21,284 nt of DNA from CAJQQY01 sp964352225 (GCA_964352225.1 CAYGRM010000077.1:1-21284); one strand, 5' to 3'; positions 1 through 8,412 are shown, counted from the stretch's first letter. Program-made: numbers and translations. Notes: generated by a model from the sequence alone, not told the origin.

Positions 1-78
1 CCTGCACTCTCACGAAGTTATCAAAGCTACACCACGGAATTTGTCGAAGAACCAAATTTTTATAAATCAACAAAATAA
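1..78 (+). CDS. 3' end of an unidentified protein (partial)
   Basis: Frame 1 is open from the window edge to a TAA at 76-78 and gives the last 25 residues of a protein, PALSRSYQSYTTEFVEEPNF followed by YKSTK. The stop lies just before the hairpin at 77-114, as expected for a real gene end. Frame 2 is also open to about 97, but its stop falls inside the hairpin, so frame 1 is preferred. No family can be assigned from so short a tail. Confidence 0.5.
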   Translation, partial: PALSRSYQSYTTEFVEEPNFYKSTK

Positions 79-114
79 AAGCAGTAGTAAAATTTAATTT
101 ACTACTGCTTTTTT
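77..114. terminator. Bidirectional intrinsic terminator
   Basis: A perfect 11-bp stem (81-91 paired with 98-108, starting GCAGTAG) encloses a 6-nt loop. It is flanked by AAAA on the left (77-80) and TTTTTT on the right (109-114), so it can end transcripts from both sides. It sits between the rightward partial gene ending at 78 and the leftward gene ending at 142. Confidence 0.85.
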
Positions 115-141
115 ATTTCCATGTTAAAAAACTAATTCTGA

Positions 142-3100
142 TTATTTAGGACAGAAGAAGAAGTGGTTTCCACAAGTCTTCATAAAATGTATATCACAAC
201 CATTGGCAGCTTTGATTTTAAAAGCTTCGAGGTCTTTTCCACTTGTATTTAGTTTGGCATAATTGGTTCGATGTTTTTCACCTTGACCCATATTTCCATT
301 AGTACCTTTTGCAATTGTTGCATCGCTAAATAATCCAGCATTCGCTCCGGCAAATCCATTAGAATAACCCATTGCTTTGAAAAGATCATCTAAGAATATT
401 TTATCACGACTATTGGAGGCATGAGCATTTTTCAATTTATTATAAAATCCAGTTGGATCAAGATCATGTGAATTTCCAAATTCAGGATTTCTACCTAATT
501 GAGTCAAAACTTTAGGTGTTTGATCCGTAGGAATATTGAATATAATATTACTTGACCCTGTACAGTTACAAGAAATTGGATCAGGCGTTGGATCAGGCGT
601 TGGATCAAGTGGTGGATCTACCACTTTTTTGGTAGTATCAGCATTATCAAGTGTATCAACTGGTCCAGGTGGAGTAGGAGTTGGTTGATCTATTGGAGTT
701 GGTGTTGTAACTTTTGGATTACAACCATCGCATCCTCTCATGAAAAATAAAAGTGCTAGTAAACCTAATAAAAGTAATGGTAACCAAAGCTTCCAATTAA
801 ATCCACCGCCACCACCTTCGGCTGCTGCTGCGGCTGCCACTACCGGGGGAGGCGTTTTCTTAACTGGTTTTTCAACAACTACCGGAGGAACAGGAGTGAT
901 AACTTCTTCTTCTACTTTTATTGGAGGCACAATCTCTGGAACAACCGCTGCGGCAATTGCCGCCGCTGCTGGGACTAAAGGAACTGCAAGAGGATTTGAT
1001 TCTGTTTCAAGACAGCTTCGTCCAACCTCTCGGCCAGATTCGTCTTTCAAAATATGCATAGAATATTTACCTCTAGTTACGGTTTCATACATATCCGCAT
1101 TTTCCAGATTTTTCAATGCGCCTGATAATTCGCTATCTCTTTCTATCGCCGTTCTAAATCCTTCACTTCTCAATCGTACGGTTCCATCAGATTTATAGAT
1201 GACAAAGTAATATTGCCCATCGGAATATTTGAAGAAAGCAACATTGTTTTTCTTATCACTTACTTTCCGATTTTCGTACTCTTTACATGGTAGATAATCA
1301 TCTTCTTTGTCAGGTTCAGCCTTCACGAATGGTTCTGGTTCTGGATCACTTTCCATTGCTCTAATTGCAGCAGCAGCAATAGCTGTGGCAGCTGCAGTTT
1401 CAACTATTGGAGGTGGTGCAGCTTTTTCTTCTTGTGTTTCTAAACAAGATCGTCCAACTTCACGTCCAGTAGCATCACTTAGAATGTGAATTCGGTATTT
1501 ACCTTTGGAAAGGGTTTCATACATTTCAGGATTATCAATATTTTTTAGCACTCCTGATAATTCAACATCTCTAGTTTTTGCATCTTCAAATCCTTCACTA
1601 CGCAAGCGAACACTTCCATCTTCTTTATAAATTACAAAGTAGAACTGCCCATTTTCATGTTTGAAAAAAGCAACATTGTTTACCTTATCATTTACTTCGT
1701 GTCCTTCATATTCTTTACAGGCTAAATAGTCATCTTCTGGTTCCTTGGGAGCTGCTGTTTCAGCAGGTACAGGTACCTCCTTCGGTTCAGAATCTGTGAC
1801 TACCGCCGCCGCCACAGCCGCAGCAGCAGTTACTGCTTCTACGATTGGTGGTGCAACATTTTCTTCCTCCTTTTCAAGACAAGATCGTCCAACTTCACGG
1901 CCGTCTTTATCTTTTAAAATATACATTCTATATTTTCCTTTTTCGACAGTTTCGTACATGTCTTCATCGTCCAAGTTTTTCAAAACTCCAGACAACTCAA
2001 CATCTCGACTCTTTGCGGTTTCAAATCCTTCACTACGCAATCGAACATTGCCATTTGCTTTATAAATAACGAAGTAAAACTGCCCATTTTCATGTTTGAA
2101 AAAAGCAACATTGTTTACTTTATCATTTACTTCATGTCCTTCATATTCTTTACATGGCAAATAATCATCTTCAATAGTAGTAGTTTTTTCAACTACTTTT
2201 TGAACTACTTCTTCAGTTGGAGGAATGGATGCTGCCAAGTTAGTTGCTGCTGCACCAGCAAGTCCACCAGCCAATAACCAACTAATTCCTCCATCTCTCT
2301 CTTCGGCAGAGGAGTACCATTTACTTCTTGCAATTTCTTGATGATTACCTGCTCTAATCGTGTAATAATATCTTCCACTCGGAGTTTCGTGATTTTTGTA
2401 TCGCTTATCTATTGACCAGTTACTTTCAACGGAGACAATTCCGTTTTCACGAGCAGCTTCAGAGGAGTAGCCTTCACTAATTAAAATAGGCTCTCCATCT
2501 ACTTTGTAGCTAAAGTAATATTCGTTATGCTTTTCAGAATAGAATCTATCCCAGCCATTTTGGACATTAGTTCCAGAATCTGTATAAAATCCAAAAGTCC
2601 GATAGTCATCCATTCCATCCCCTGTAGATTTAGGAGCAGCTTTGACCATTTCAGCTTCTACCATGGCTCCACCACCATTCATGATAATAATTATAGCTCT
2701 TTTCATTTCATCCTCTGTATCGAAATCAACACTTCGAGCTATTTCTTGATGGTTTCCAGCTTTTAAAGTGAAAAAGAATTTTCCATCCTCAGTTGTATGT
2801 TCTGAATATCTACTTTCAATTTTTCCATTTTTCTCAACTGAGGCAATTCCATTATCACGTCCTGCTTCTGCTTTGTATCCTTGACTTTTTAAGATGACTT
2901 TGCCATCGTCTGACATAAATGAAAAATAGTGGAAGTCATGATCGCCTTTTTGGAATCGATCAAAACCACTATTTGTATCTGTTCCAGAATCTTGATAAAA
3001 ATCAAAGTCCAAATAATCATCCAATTCTTTACCATCTCCAGCCATGGCATTTACCATATTCGATACAATCATAGAACCACCTCCATTCATTAAAATAGAA

Positions 3101-3831
3101 ATAGCCTGATTTAGATCATCCTCTGAATCAAATTCTGCACTTCGAGCTATTTCTTGATGATTCCCAGCTTTCAAAGTAAAATAAAAATTTCCCTCCTCTT
3201 GATGAGTGGTATACCTTTTTTCGATCGTAGCATTTTTTTCTACCGAGGCAATTCCATTATCTCTTCCTGCTTCGCTAGTATAACCTTGGCTCAATAACAA
3301 TACTTTTCCATCATCTGATTTAAAAGAGAAATAATAATAATTATTATCCCCTTTTTGAAATCGATCAAAACCACTTTCTAGGTCTGTTCCTGAATCTTCG
3401 TAAAAGGATACTTCTTGATAATCATCTTGCTCTTTATCTTGATCACTTTTACTAGCTTCAGTAGTTGGACTTGGTGAAGCAGCAAGATTTTGAGGATCTG
3501 AAGTTGTGGATTTATCACCACTAGCTGAAGTTGCGTAGGCGATTATTTCTGCAATAACAGATTCTCTTTTTTCTTCTGAATCAAACATTAAACTGGTCGC
3601 CACTATTTGATGATTGGCTGCTTTAACATTGAAGTAAAATTTTCCATTGGATGCGGTCAGGCGTTCGTACCTTTCGGGAATGGGAGCATTTTTTTTGAAT
3701 GATTCGACTCCGTTGTCTCGCCCAGCTTTAGCCTCATAGGTTTCGCTTCTTAACACTTGTTCGTCGTTAGAGTCAAATATTTTGAAAGTGTAATGGTTTT
3801 TTTTCTCGTTTCGAAATGATCTAATTTTCAT
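142..3831 (-). CDS. Multi-module DUF1508 (YegP-like) protein with one membrane helix and Cys-rich C-terminal domain
   Basis: The 1229-residue product has no signal peptide. It contains seven two-half modules of the DUF1508/YegP type, recognised from motifs such as YFSFKSDDGKVLLLSQGY with AGRDNGIASVEKN, and GNFYFTLKAGNHQEIARS. Four A-type modules lie at about 10-98, 165-248, 300-388 and 437-522; three B-type modules lie at about 575-655, 719-798 and 862-942. Six of them are preceded by a DDY motif (136, 271, 408, 555, 700 and 844). Ala/Pro-rich linkers separate the B modules. A Leu-rich membrane helix (about 1013-1031) is followed by RGCDGC, a Pro-Thr spacer with PTPDP repeats, and a compact C-terminal domain (about 1097-1229) with Cys at 1088, 1090, 1212, 1220 and 1227. 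By topology (inferred), the large N-terminal part stays in the cytoplasm and the C-terminal domain is periplasmic. DUF1508 has no established biochemical role, so function is unknown. The ATG at 3831 is clear and the 3' end meets a shared terminator. Confidence 0.9.
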   Translation of the reverse strand: MKIRSFRNEKKNHYTFKIFDSNDEQVLRSETYEAKAGRDNGVESFKKNAPIPERYERLTASNGKFYFNVKAANHQIVATSLMFDSEEKRESVIAEIIAYATSASGDKSTTSDPQNLAASPSPTTEASKSDQDKEQDDYQEVSFYEDSGTDLESGFDRFQKGDNNYYYFSFKSDDGKVLLLSQGYTSEAGRDNGIASVEKNATIEKRYTTHQEEGNFYFTLKAGNHQEIARSAEFDSEDDLNQAISILMNGGGSMIVSNMVNAMAGDGKELDDYLDFDFYQDSGTDTNSGFDRFQKGDHDFHYFSFMSDDGKVILKSQGYKAEAGRDNGIASVEKNGKIESRYSEHTTEDGKFFFTLKAGNHQEIARSVDFDTEDEMKRAIIIIMNGGGAMVEAEMVKAAPKSTGDGMDDYRTFGFYTDSGTNVQNGWDRFYSEKHNEYYFSYKVDGEPILISEGYSSEAARENGIVSVESNWSIDKRYKNHETPSGRYYYTIRAGNHQEIARSKWYSSAEERDGGISWLLAGGLAGAAATNLAASIPPTEEVVQKVVEKTTTIEDDYLPCKEYEGHEVNDKVNNVAFFKHENGQFYFVIYKANGNVRLRSEGFETAKSRDVELSGVLKNLDDEDMYETVEKGKYRMYILKDKDGREVGRSCLEKEEENVAPPIVEAVTAAAAVAAAVVTDSEPKEVPVPAETAAPKEPEDDYLACKEYEGHEVNDKVNNVAFFKHENGQFYFVIYKEDGSVRLRSEGFEDAKTRDVELSGVLKNIDNPEMYETLSKGKYRIHILSDATGREVGRSCLETQEEKAAPPPIVETAAATAIAAAAIRAMESDPEPEPFVKAEPDKEDDYLPCKEYENRKVSDKKNNVAFFKYSDGQYYFVIYKSDGTVRLRSEGFRTAIERDSELSGALKNLENADMYETVTRGKYSMHILKDESGREVGRSCLETESNPLAVPLVPAAAAIAAAVVPEIVPPIKVEEEVITPVPPVVVEKPVKKTPPPVVAAAAAAEGGGGGFNWKLWLPLLLLGLLALLFFMRGCDGCNPKVTTPTPIDQPTPTPPGPVDTLDNADTTKKVVDPPLDPTPDPTPDPISCNCTGSSNIIFNIPTDQTPKVLTQLGRNPEFGNSHDLDPTGFYNKLKNAHASNSRDKIFLDDLFKAMGYSNGFAGANAGLFSDATIAKGTNGNMGQGEKHRTNYAKLNTSGKDLEAFKIKAANGCDIHFMKTCGNHFFFCPK
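1306..2169 (-). repeat. Near-identical internal duplication: B modules 1 and 2 of the DUF1508 protein
   Basis: The modules encoded by 1738-2169 and 1306-1737 are repeats of about 432 bp. Both encode KEYEGHEVNDKVNNVAFFKH followed by ENGQFYFVIYK. At DNA level they share an uninterrupted 41-nt identical tract (1643-1683 and 2078-2118), and most nearby differences are synonymous. The third B module (about 997-1302) is more diverged. This points to a recent tandem duplication inside the gene. Confidence 0.85.
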
Positions 3832-3891
3832 GATAGTATGGATGTTTGGTTTTGATGATAAAATAAAGATTAATGTAAGGTATAGTTATGC

Positions 3892-3899
3892 CAAATATA
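3892..3899 (-). promoter_or_regulatory. Candidate -7 box for the DUF1508 protein gene
   Basis: Read on the minus strand this is TATATTTG, matching TAnnTTTG, about 60 bp upstream of the ATG at 3831. A TTTG further upstream (complement of 3924-3927) is 24 bp away, longer than the usual spacing. That second site is itself part of another TAnnTTTG match (TAAATTTG, complement of 3924-3931), so there could be two start sites. Confidence 0.4.
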
Positions 3900-4062
3900 A
3901 TAAAATGTCTTCTAAATAATGACCAAATTTAAATGGAAATACCGTTTCTACTTTAGTTTGTAACATCTATGTTATATTATCTAAATATCAAGGTGAAGAG
4001 AGGTCAAAATACGATGATGAAATTTATTGGAAATTGAATATCTAATTATAATTATTAATTCT

Positions 4063-4070
4063 TACCTTTG
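4063..4070 (+). promoter_or_regulatory. Candidate -7 box for the PAS regulator gene
   Basis: TACCTTTG matches TAnnTTTG and is followed by CG. The nearest upstream TTG (4034-4036) is 26 bp away, too far for a standard -33 element, so only the -7 box supports it. If used, it gives a leader of about 160 nt. Confidence 0.4.
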
Positions 4071-4239
4071 CGTTATATGATGTTTTTTGGTTAGCATTTT
4101 TTCATTCCACCTAATCAATAACATTAACTTAAATACACACAGATAGACACACACACACTAATTTAATTAGTCACGCCTTAAGCAATTTTCTTTGCAATTT
4201 TTTTGATTAAGATTAACTAACTAAAAACCTACTTTAGAT

Positions 4240-5835
4240 TTGTTTAAAGGCAAAAACTATTTGTACCCAAATGCGATAGTAGATTTTAATTTGAAGATTT
4301 TAGATTCTAATTCCTTTTTTAATGATTTTTTTAAACATAAAAAGGACTGGGATAAAATTTCGATTAAGATTACTGACCTCATTGAATTCGATGACCTCAA
4401 CGAATTCAAAAAATCTCTTAATTCCTTAGAATCAACAAGTCATTCTAATTCAAGCTTTAATGGTAAAATGAAAATTGGTGAGCTATCTGAGCCAATAAAA
4501 ATTACTATTAGTCAAATTGAAAATAAAGACCAAAAATGGTCTAATCAAGCAGTCGAAATTATTTGCGAAAAAATTAATAGCCTTACTCCTGAGTCTAATT
4601 ATACGAATCTGGTTTTAGAAAATTCTTCAACCAAGATTTTTGTAGTAAATCTGAGTTATCATCTGACCTTTTTTAGTAAATCCTCAACGGCTCTGCTTAA
4701 AATAATTCTAGGGAAAGAGCCAAAAAATGGAGGGAGTTTTTTACCAAAGCAAATTGATTCTGAGGAGTGGAAAAATTATTTTGATATTATCTTTTCGGGG
4801 GAGAAAATGTTTTTGGAAAAAAATTATCAAGTTGGAAAAAAAGAATTTTATGACCTACTAACCCTCTCTGCTTTAAAAAATGAAAATGGAGAAATTGTAG
4901 GATGTACGGTCTATGCAAATGATATTCTAGCATTAAAGAAAGCGGAAGCACTTAACTATCAAAATCATAAAAAATACCAATACCTATTTGATAATAATTT
5001 ACTGGGCATCGGTGTTTTAGACGAAAAAAGTAATTTAATTCAAGCTAATGATTCATTTCGGCATTTGGTGGGGCTTGAAAATAATAACTTCGAACAGTCA
5101 AGAGTAACTGATTTTTTTGAAGGGGAAGATCTTAACTTAGTGACCACCAAAATGAAACAGATTTATAGAAAAGAAATTTCCCACTATACTTGTGAATTAA
5201 AGTTTAAAAATACCAGAAATGAATATAAATACATTCAAGTAGGTATAAATGGATTCTATAAAAATAATAAGTTCTCTGGCTGTTTATTTTCTGTTTTAGA
5301 TATTTCATCTCAAAAAGAGATTCAATTTAAAGAACAGGAGTTAAAAGAATTAAAAACCAGAGAAAGTATTAATTTGGAACATCAATTATTGCTTCAACAG
5401 GAATTAGACTCTAGAATAAGAGAGTTAACTTCCAATCAATTACTGATCGCTCAGAAAAATAATTTGATCAAGGAGCTTAATAAAAAATTAGCAAAAGCCG
5501 TCAGAAAATCAGACGGAGATCTTCCGCAAGAAATTAGAAAAATTATTGACTTCATAAATCGTCAAAATGTTTTTGAAAATGATTGGGAAAATCTAAAGAT
5601 TCATTTTGTCAAAATGCACCCAAGCTTTTTTGATAAAATTAATAAAAGGTCTCCAAAAATCACTCAGAATGAATTAAGACATTGTGCTTATGTCAAGCTT
5701 GGATTTTCGGCAAAGGAAACCTCTGATTTATTGGGAACTTTGCCTCGATCAATAGAACAGGCTAGGTTTAGAATTAAGAAAAAATTGAATTTGCCTAGTG
5801 ATCAAAAACTGAAGGATTATTTACGTAATATTTAG
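4240..5835 (+). CDS. Three-PAS sensor protein with C-terminal LuxR-like helix-turn-helix
   Basis: This 531-residue soluble protein is probably a one-component transcription regulator. Three PAS-like segments are seen at about 8-113, 118-235 and 243-357; the third is clearest (YLFDNNLLGIGVLDEKSNLI, then QANDSFRHLVGL). A charged coiled coil (about 358-420) links them to a C-terminal domain (about 440-531) of the LuxR-like type that ends many Bacteroidota sensor proteins, with LGFSAKETSDLLGTLPRSIE and RFRIKKKLNL. There is no histidine kinase, receiver domain, signal peptide or membrane helix. The start is the TTG at 4240: the frame is closed by TAA at 4222-4224, there is no ATG between, and the first PAS begins at once. 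A TTG at 4261 is an alternative. The ligand and target genes are unknown. Confidence 0.85.
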   Translation: MFKGKNYLYPNAIVDFNLKILDSNSFFNDFFKHKKDWDKISIKITDLIEFDDLNEFKKSLNSLESTSHSNSSFNGKMKIGELSEPIKITISQIENKDQKWSNQAVEIICEKINSLTPESNYTNLVLENSSTKIFVVNLSYHLTFFSKSSTALLKIILGKEPKNGGSFLPKQIDSEEWKNYFDIIFSGEKMFLEKNYQVGKKEFYDLLTLSALKNENGEIVGCTVYANDILALKKAEALNYQNHKKYQYLFDNNLLGIGVLDEKSNLIQANDSFRHLVGLENNNFEQSRVTDFFEGEDLNLVTTKMKQIYRKEISHYTCELKFKNTRNEYKYIQVGINGFYKNNKFSGCLFSVLDISSQKEIQFKEQELKELKTRESINLEHQLLLQQELDSRIRELTSNQLLIAQKNNLIKELNKKLAKAVRKSDGDLPQEIRKIIDFINRQNVFENDWENLKIHFVKMHPSFFDKINKRSPKITQNELRHCAYVKLGFSAKETSDLLGTLPRSIEQARFRIKKKLNLPSDQKLKDYLRNI

Positions 5836-5845
5836 CTTTTAGAAT

Positions 5846-7021
5846 TCATAAGTCTTTCCAACTATTAACTAACTCATCTTTATTTTTCTCTAAAAAACGA
5901 ACTATTCGATTAGCTTCCATGATGGAAATACTTTCATCGGTTGGAAGATTTAGAATATGATAACCTATCTTTTCAGCCAGAGGGAAACTACCTTCATAAT
6001 AATCCCATCGGTCTAAATTTTTTCGAATTGGATGAATTGGACTATTTAACCAATCCCCTAAAGGAATTTGATTTTGCTGCGCTAATTTCAAAAATCTTTC
6101 TTGGTCTTTTACTAAAAATGGATATTTGATAAAAGTGTGCGTCGCATAGTCAGGGACGTGGCAAGGAGGAATATTTAGTTTTGTAAAAGCATTGTTATAA
6201 AGTGCGGCAATCTCCTTTCGATGTGCTATGTTTTTATCAAACTGACGAAGTGCTTCTAGTCCTTTTTTTGCTTGAATATTTGCGCCTGATTTCAAATAGT
6301 TTTTAGGCATGGTCGCACCTTCTAATTCACCTGCATCTGAACTACCAGAAATCAAACCATATTGGCTAGCTAAACGATATAATTTGAGGGCAGCCCAATA
6401 AATTGAAGGGCGTAATATATTTTTTCTAATAAAAATTTGAAGTGCTAACATCGTTTCATCTTTGAATGTAGGTGGTTCAAAGAGAGGTTGAAGTGTTTGA
6501 ATTTTTTTAGCTAACTCAAGGTCATTACAGATAACTATTCCTCCGATGCCTGTAGAGAAAGGTTTATTCCATTGACTTGAAAAAAAAGCAGCTGTGGCTG
6601 ATGTGCCATTTTTTCTTCCTCGATAAGTGCCTCCAAATCCATGCGCACAATCTTCAATAACTTTGATTTTATGCTTTTTGGCGATTGTTAAGATAGGGGC
6701 TAAGTCAGCACTCAAACCAAAAGTATTTTGTGCTAAAATGACTTTAGTTTTTGAGGTGATTTTTTCTTCTATTTTATCAATATCTATATTGTAGGTTAAT
6801 GGATTGATCGCTGTATAAATCGGTTTGGCTCCCAAATATTTGATTGCACTAGGAACCACAACACAGGTAAAAGCAGGCAAAATGACTTCGTCTCCTGGTT
6901 GAATATCCATTGCTTTCAGGATACAATATAGTCCCACTCGACCTCTCCAATAAAGCGATATTTGAGCTGAATCAACTTCTAAATATTCTGCAATTGTGTT
7001 TTTATATTTTTTTTGAATCAA
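5846..7021 (-). CDS. DegT/DnrJ/EryC1/StrS-family PLP-dependent aminotransferase
   Basis: At 391 residues it has the normal length for this fold-type I family, whose members mostly transaminate nucleotide-linked keto-sugars for surface polysaccharides. Visible landmarks are GDEVILPAFTCVVVPSAIKY (about 43-62), the PLP-nitrogen Asp124 in VIEDCAHGFGG, and the likely PLP-binding Lys153 in SSQWNKPFSTGIGG. The start is a TTG at 7021; the frame is open upstream to a stop at 7079-7081 but contains no ATG, and the next in-frame Met is too late. The gene faces the PAS regulator with only 10 bp between stops and no visible terminator, so transcripts may overlap. No other sugar or glycan gene is nearby, so the substrate is unknown; an amino-acid-conjugating or lipid-related role is also possible. 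Confidence 0.88.
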   Translation of the reverse strand: MIQKKYKNTIAEYLEVDSAQISLYWRGRVGLYCILKAMDIQPGDEVILPAFTCVVVPSAIKYLGAKPIYTAINPLTYNIDIDKIEEKITSKTKVILAQNTFGLSADLAPILTIAKKHKIKVIEDCAHGFGGTYRGRKNGTSATAAFFSSQWNKPFSTGIGGIVICNDLELAKKIQTLQPLFEPPTFKDETMLALQIFIRKNILRPSIYWAALKLYRLASQYGLISGSSDAGELEGATMPKNYLKSGANIQAKKGLEALRQFDKNIAHRKEIAALYNNAFTKLNIPPCHVPDYATHTFIKYPFLVKDQERFLKLAQQNQIPLGDWLNSPIHPIRKNLDRWDYYEGSFPLAEKIGYHILNLPTDESISIMEANRIVRFLEKNKDELVNSWKDL

Positions 7022-7059
7022 AAGAAAATTATATTTACACAGGTTTAATAAGTGTTTTT

Positions 7060-7067
7060 TATGTTTG
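7060..7067 (+). promoter_or_regulatory. Candidate -7 box for mltA-like gene
   Basis: TATGTTTG fits TAnnTTTG and lies about 41 bp before the ATG at 7109, giving a short leader. The -33 element is poor: only TTTA at 7034-7037, spaced 22 bp. Confidence 0.45.
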
Positions 7068-7108
7068 ACTTTGAATGATTAGACCAAAATCCCTTTAATG
7101 AAAAAGAA

Positions 7109-8308
7109 ATGCTTCTACCAAAAAAACATCTTTTTTACTTTTCAGTTTTTTACATAATCTTTCTTTCTAGTATTTTAGGAAGCTGCAAAGATGGTGAAAA
7201 TATTGAATTACCTATAAATGTGTTGACTGAAAAAGTTGGAGTAGTTTCTCCACTAACAGATGGTACCGTTGACCGCGAATTATTCAATTCTATTTTAACT
7301 CCAATTTCTCTGGATTCATTTAATATTTTGCCACAAATCAATCAAGAATTAGTTGAAGGTTTAAAAAATCAACTTAAATTATTGAAATTTCAAAAACGAT
7401 TAAAAAAAGAATATTCAGGTCTTAAAATTACTAAAGATCAATTAGATCAAACGATAAAAATATTATTGTCATCTCAATTTACCAATTCATTTGGGATGCA
7501 GCATGGTTTGGAAGCACACCAAATTTGGGGAGAAGACCAAAAGGGTAATGTGAAATTTACAGGCTATTTTACGCCAGTTTTGAAAGTAAGAGAAACGCCT
7601 AACTCTTTGTACAAATATCCAATATATCAATATCCTGAAAACTGGAAAGGTCGTTTGCCAACTCGAAGGGAAATTGAAGGAGATGGAGCATTGGATAGTT
7701 TTAATTTAGAAATTGCTTATGCTAGAAGCAAATTGGATATTTATTTTATGCAGGTTCAAGGGTCTGGCTATATTGAATTCCCCAATGGAGATCAGAAATT
7801 ATTAGCGCACGAAGGAACCAATAAACATCCTTATAGAAGTATTGGAAGATATATGGTCAAACATGGATTTACGACTCCGGAGTATGTTTCCTTGAAAAGT
7901 ATAAAAAGTTATTTTAAAAAGAATCCGGAACTCGTCGATTCTATTTTGTTTCAAAATCCTTCCTACGTATTTTTTCGACCCGTGACTACCCAACCTCGAG
8001 GGGCAGGGCATGTTGCACTTACGCCAGATTATTCTATTGCCATAGATAGGAGTGTCTTACCACTTGGGAGTTGTCTTTTGGCGACTGTTCCAATTATCGA
8101 TGAAAGTAGAAACTTTTCACATCACGAATTTCGAATTCTATTGGCTCAAGATATTGGAGGATTAATTAAAGGTGAGGGTCATGTTGACTTATATCGCGGC
8201 ATTGGTTCGGAAGCTGAGAGTGATGCGAGTAATTTACATCACTATGGAAATCTCTGGTTACTACTCCCCAAGGATTCTACGGTAATTACTCCAAAAGTAG
8301 ATATTTAA
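7109..8308 (+). CDS. mltA: MltA-type membrane-bound lytic murein transglycosylase (lipoprotein)
   Basis: The 399-residue product begins with a lipoprotein signal ending LSSILGSC (lipid-modified Cys26), so it should be membrane anchored on the periplasmic side. The MltA domain follows (about 130-300: FTGYFTPVLKVRETP, LPTRREIEGDGAL, FMQVQGSGYI), then the 3D domain (about 330-395) with the family motif AQDIGGLIKGEGHVDLYRG, whose first Asp corresponds to the catalytic acid of E. coli MltA. These enzymes cut peptidoglycan strands to leave 1,6-anhydro-muramic ends. The ATG at 7109 gives the full signal peptide; an ATG at 7098 is out of frame. A hairpin terminator follows the stop. Confidence 0.92.
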   Translation: MLLPKKHLFYFSVFYIIFLSSILGSCKDGENIELPINVLTEKVGVVSPLTDGTVDRELFNSILTPISLDSFNILPQINQELVEGLKNQLKLLKFQKRLKKEYSGLKITKDQLDQTIKILLSSQFTNSFGMQHGLEAHQIWGEDQKGNVKFTGYFTPVLKVRETPNSLYKYPIYQYPENWKGRLPTRREIEGDGALDSFNLEIAYARSKLDIYFMQVQGSGYIEFPNGDQKLLAHEGTNKHPYRSIGRYMVKHGFTTPEYVSLKSIKSYFKKNPELVDSILFQNPSYVFFRPVTTQPRGAGHVALTPDYSIAIDRSVLPLGSCLLATVPIIDESRNFSHHEFRILLAQDIGGLIKGEGHVDLYRGIGSEAESDASNLHHYGNLWLLLPKDSTVITPKVDI

Positions 8309-8382
8309 CAAAAAACATATTTATTTATTTTGTATTTAAGAAAAGGTTTTTTACCTTTAAAGTATCTTCGGTAAAAAAAAGG

Positions 8383-8412
8383 AATAGTGACTAAAAACGA
8401 GTACTATTTTTT
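8383..8412 (+). terminator. Probable intrinsic terminator of the mltA-like gene
   Basis: AATAGT (8383-8388) and ACT (8390-8392) pair with AGT (8400-8402) and ACTATT (8403-8408), leaving one bulged G and a 7-nt loop. The stem runs into a T tract (8407-8412). It lies 75 bp after the stop and is AT-rich, so only moderately strong. Confidence 0.5.

Larger units (their letters stand above)
3832..4239. other. 408-bp intergenic region between divergent genes
   Basis: No credible open frame is seen. The region holds the minus-strand -7 boxes (3892-3899, 3924-3931), a plus-strand -7 box (4063-4070), a CA-rich microsatellite (4134-4158, with six AC units at 4147-4158) and a 15-bp palindrome with 7-bp arms, ACTAATTTAATTAGT (4157-4171). 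The palindrome lies about 70 bp before the start of the PAS regulator and could be a protein-binding site. Confidence 0.6.

Noticed and set aside
740..1198. Rightward 152-codon open frame rich in Ala, Gly and Thr
   Set aside because: It lies antisense to the Ala/Pro-rich linker and B module of the DUF1508 gene, whose biased codons leave other frames open; low-complexity product and no promoter.
4134..4158. CA-rich repeat as a possible phase-variable tract
   Set aside because: Only six uninterrupted AC units, far from the start codon and not between recognisable promoter elements, so slippage control is not supported.
4171..4215. Shared words (TCACGCC followed by TAAG or AAG) in the spacers near 4173 and 8567 as a common regulatory site
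   Set aside because: The match is about 10 bases, the surrounding sequence does not align, and the positions relative to the promoters differ.
7098..7157. ATG at 7098 followed by a short Lys/Phe-rich frame
   Set aside because: Out of frame with the MltA-like lipoprotein and stops after about 19 codons; no sign of a leader peptide.
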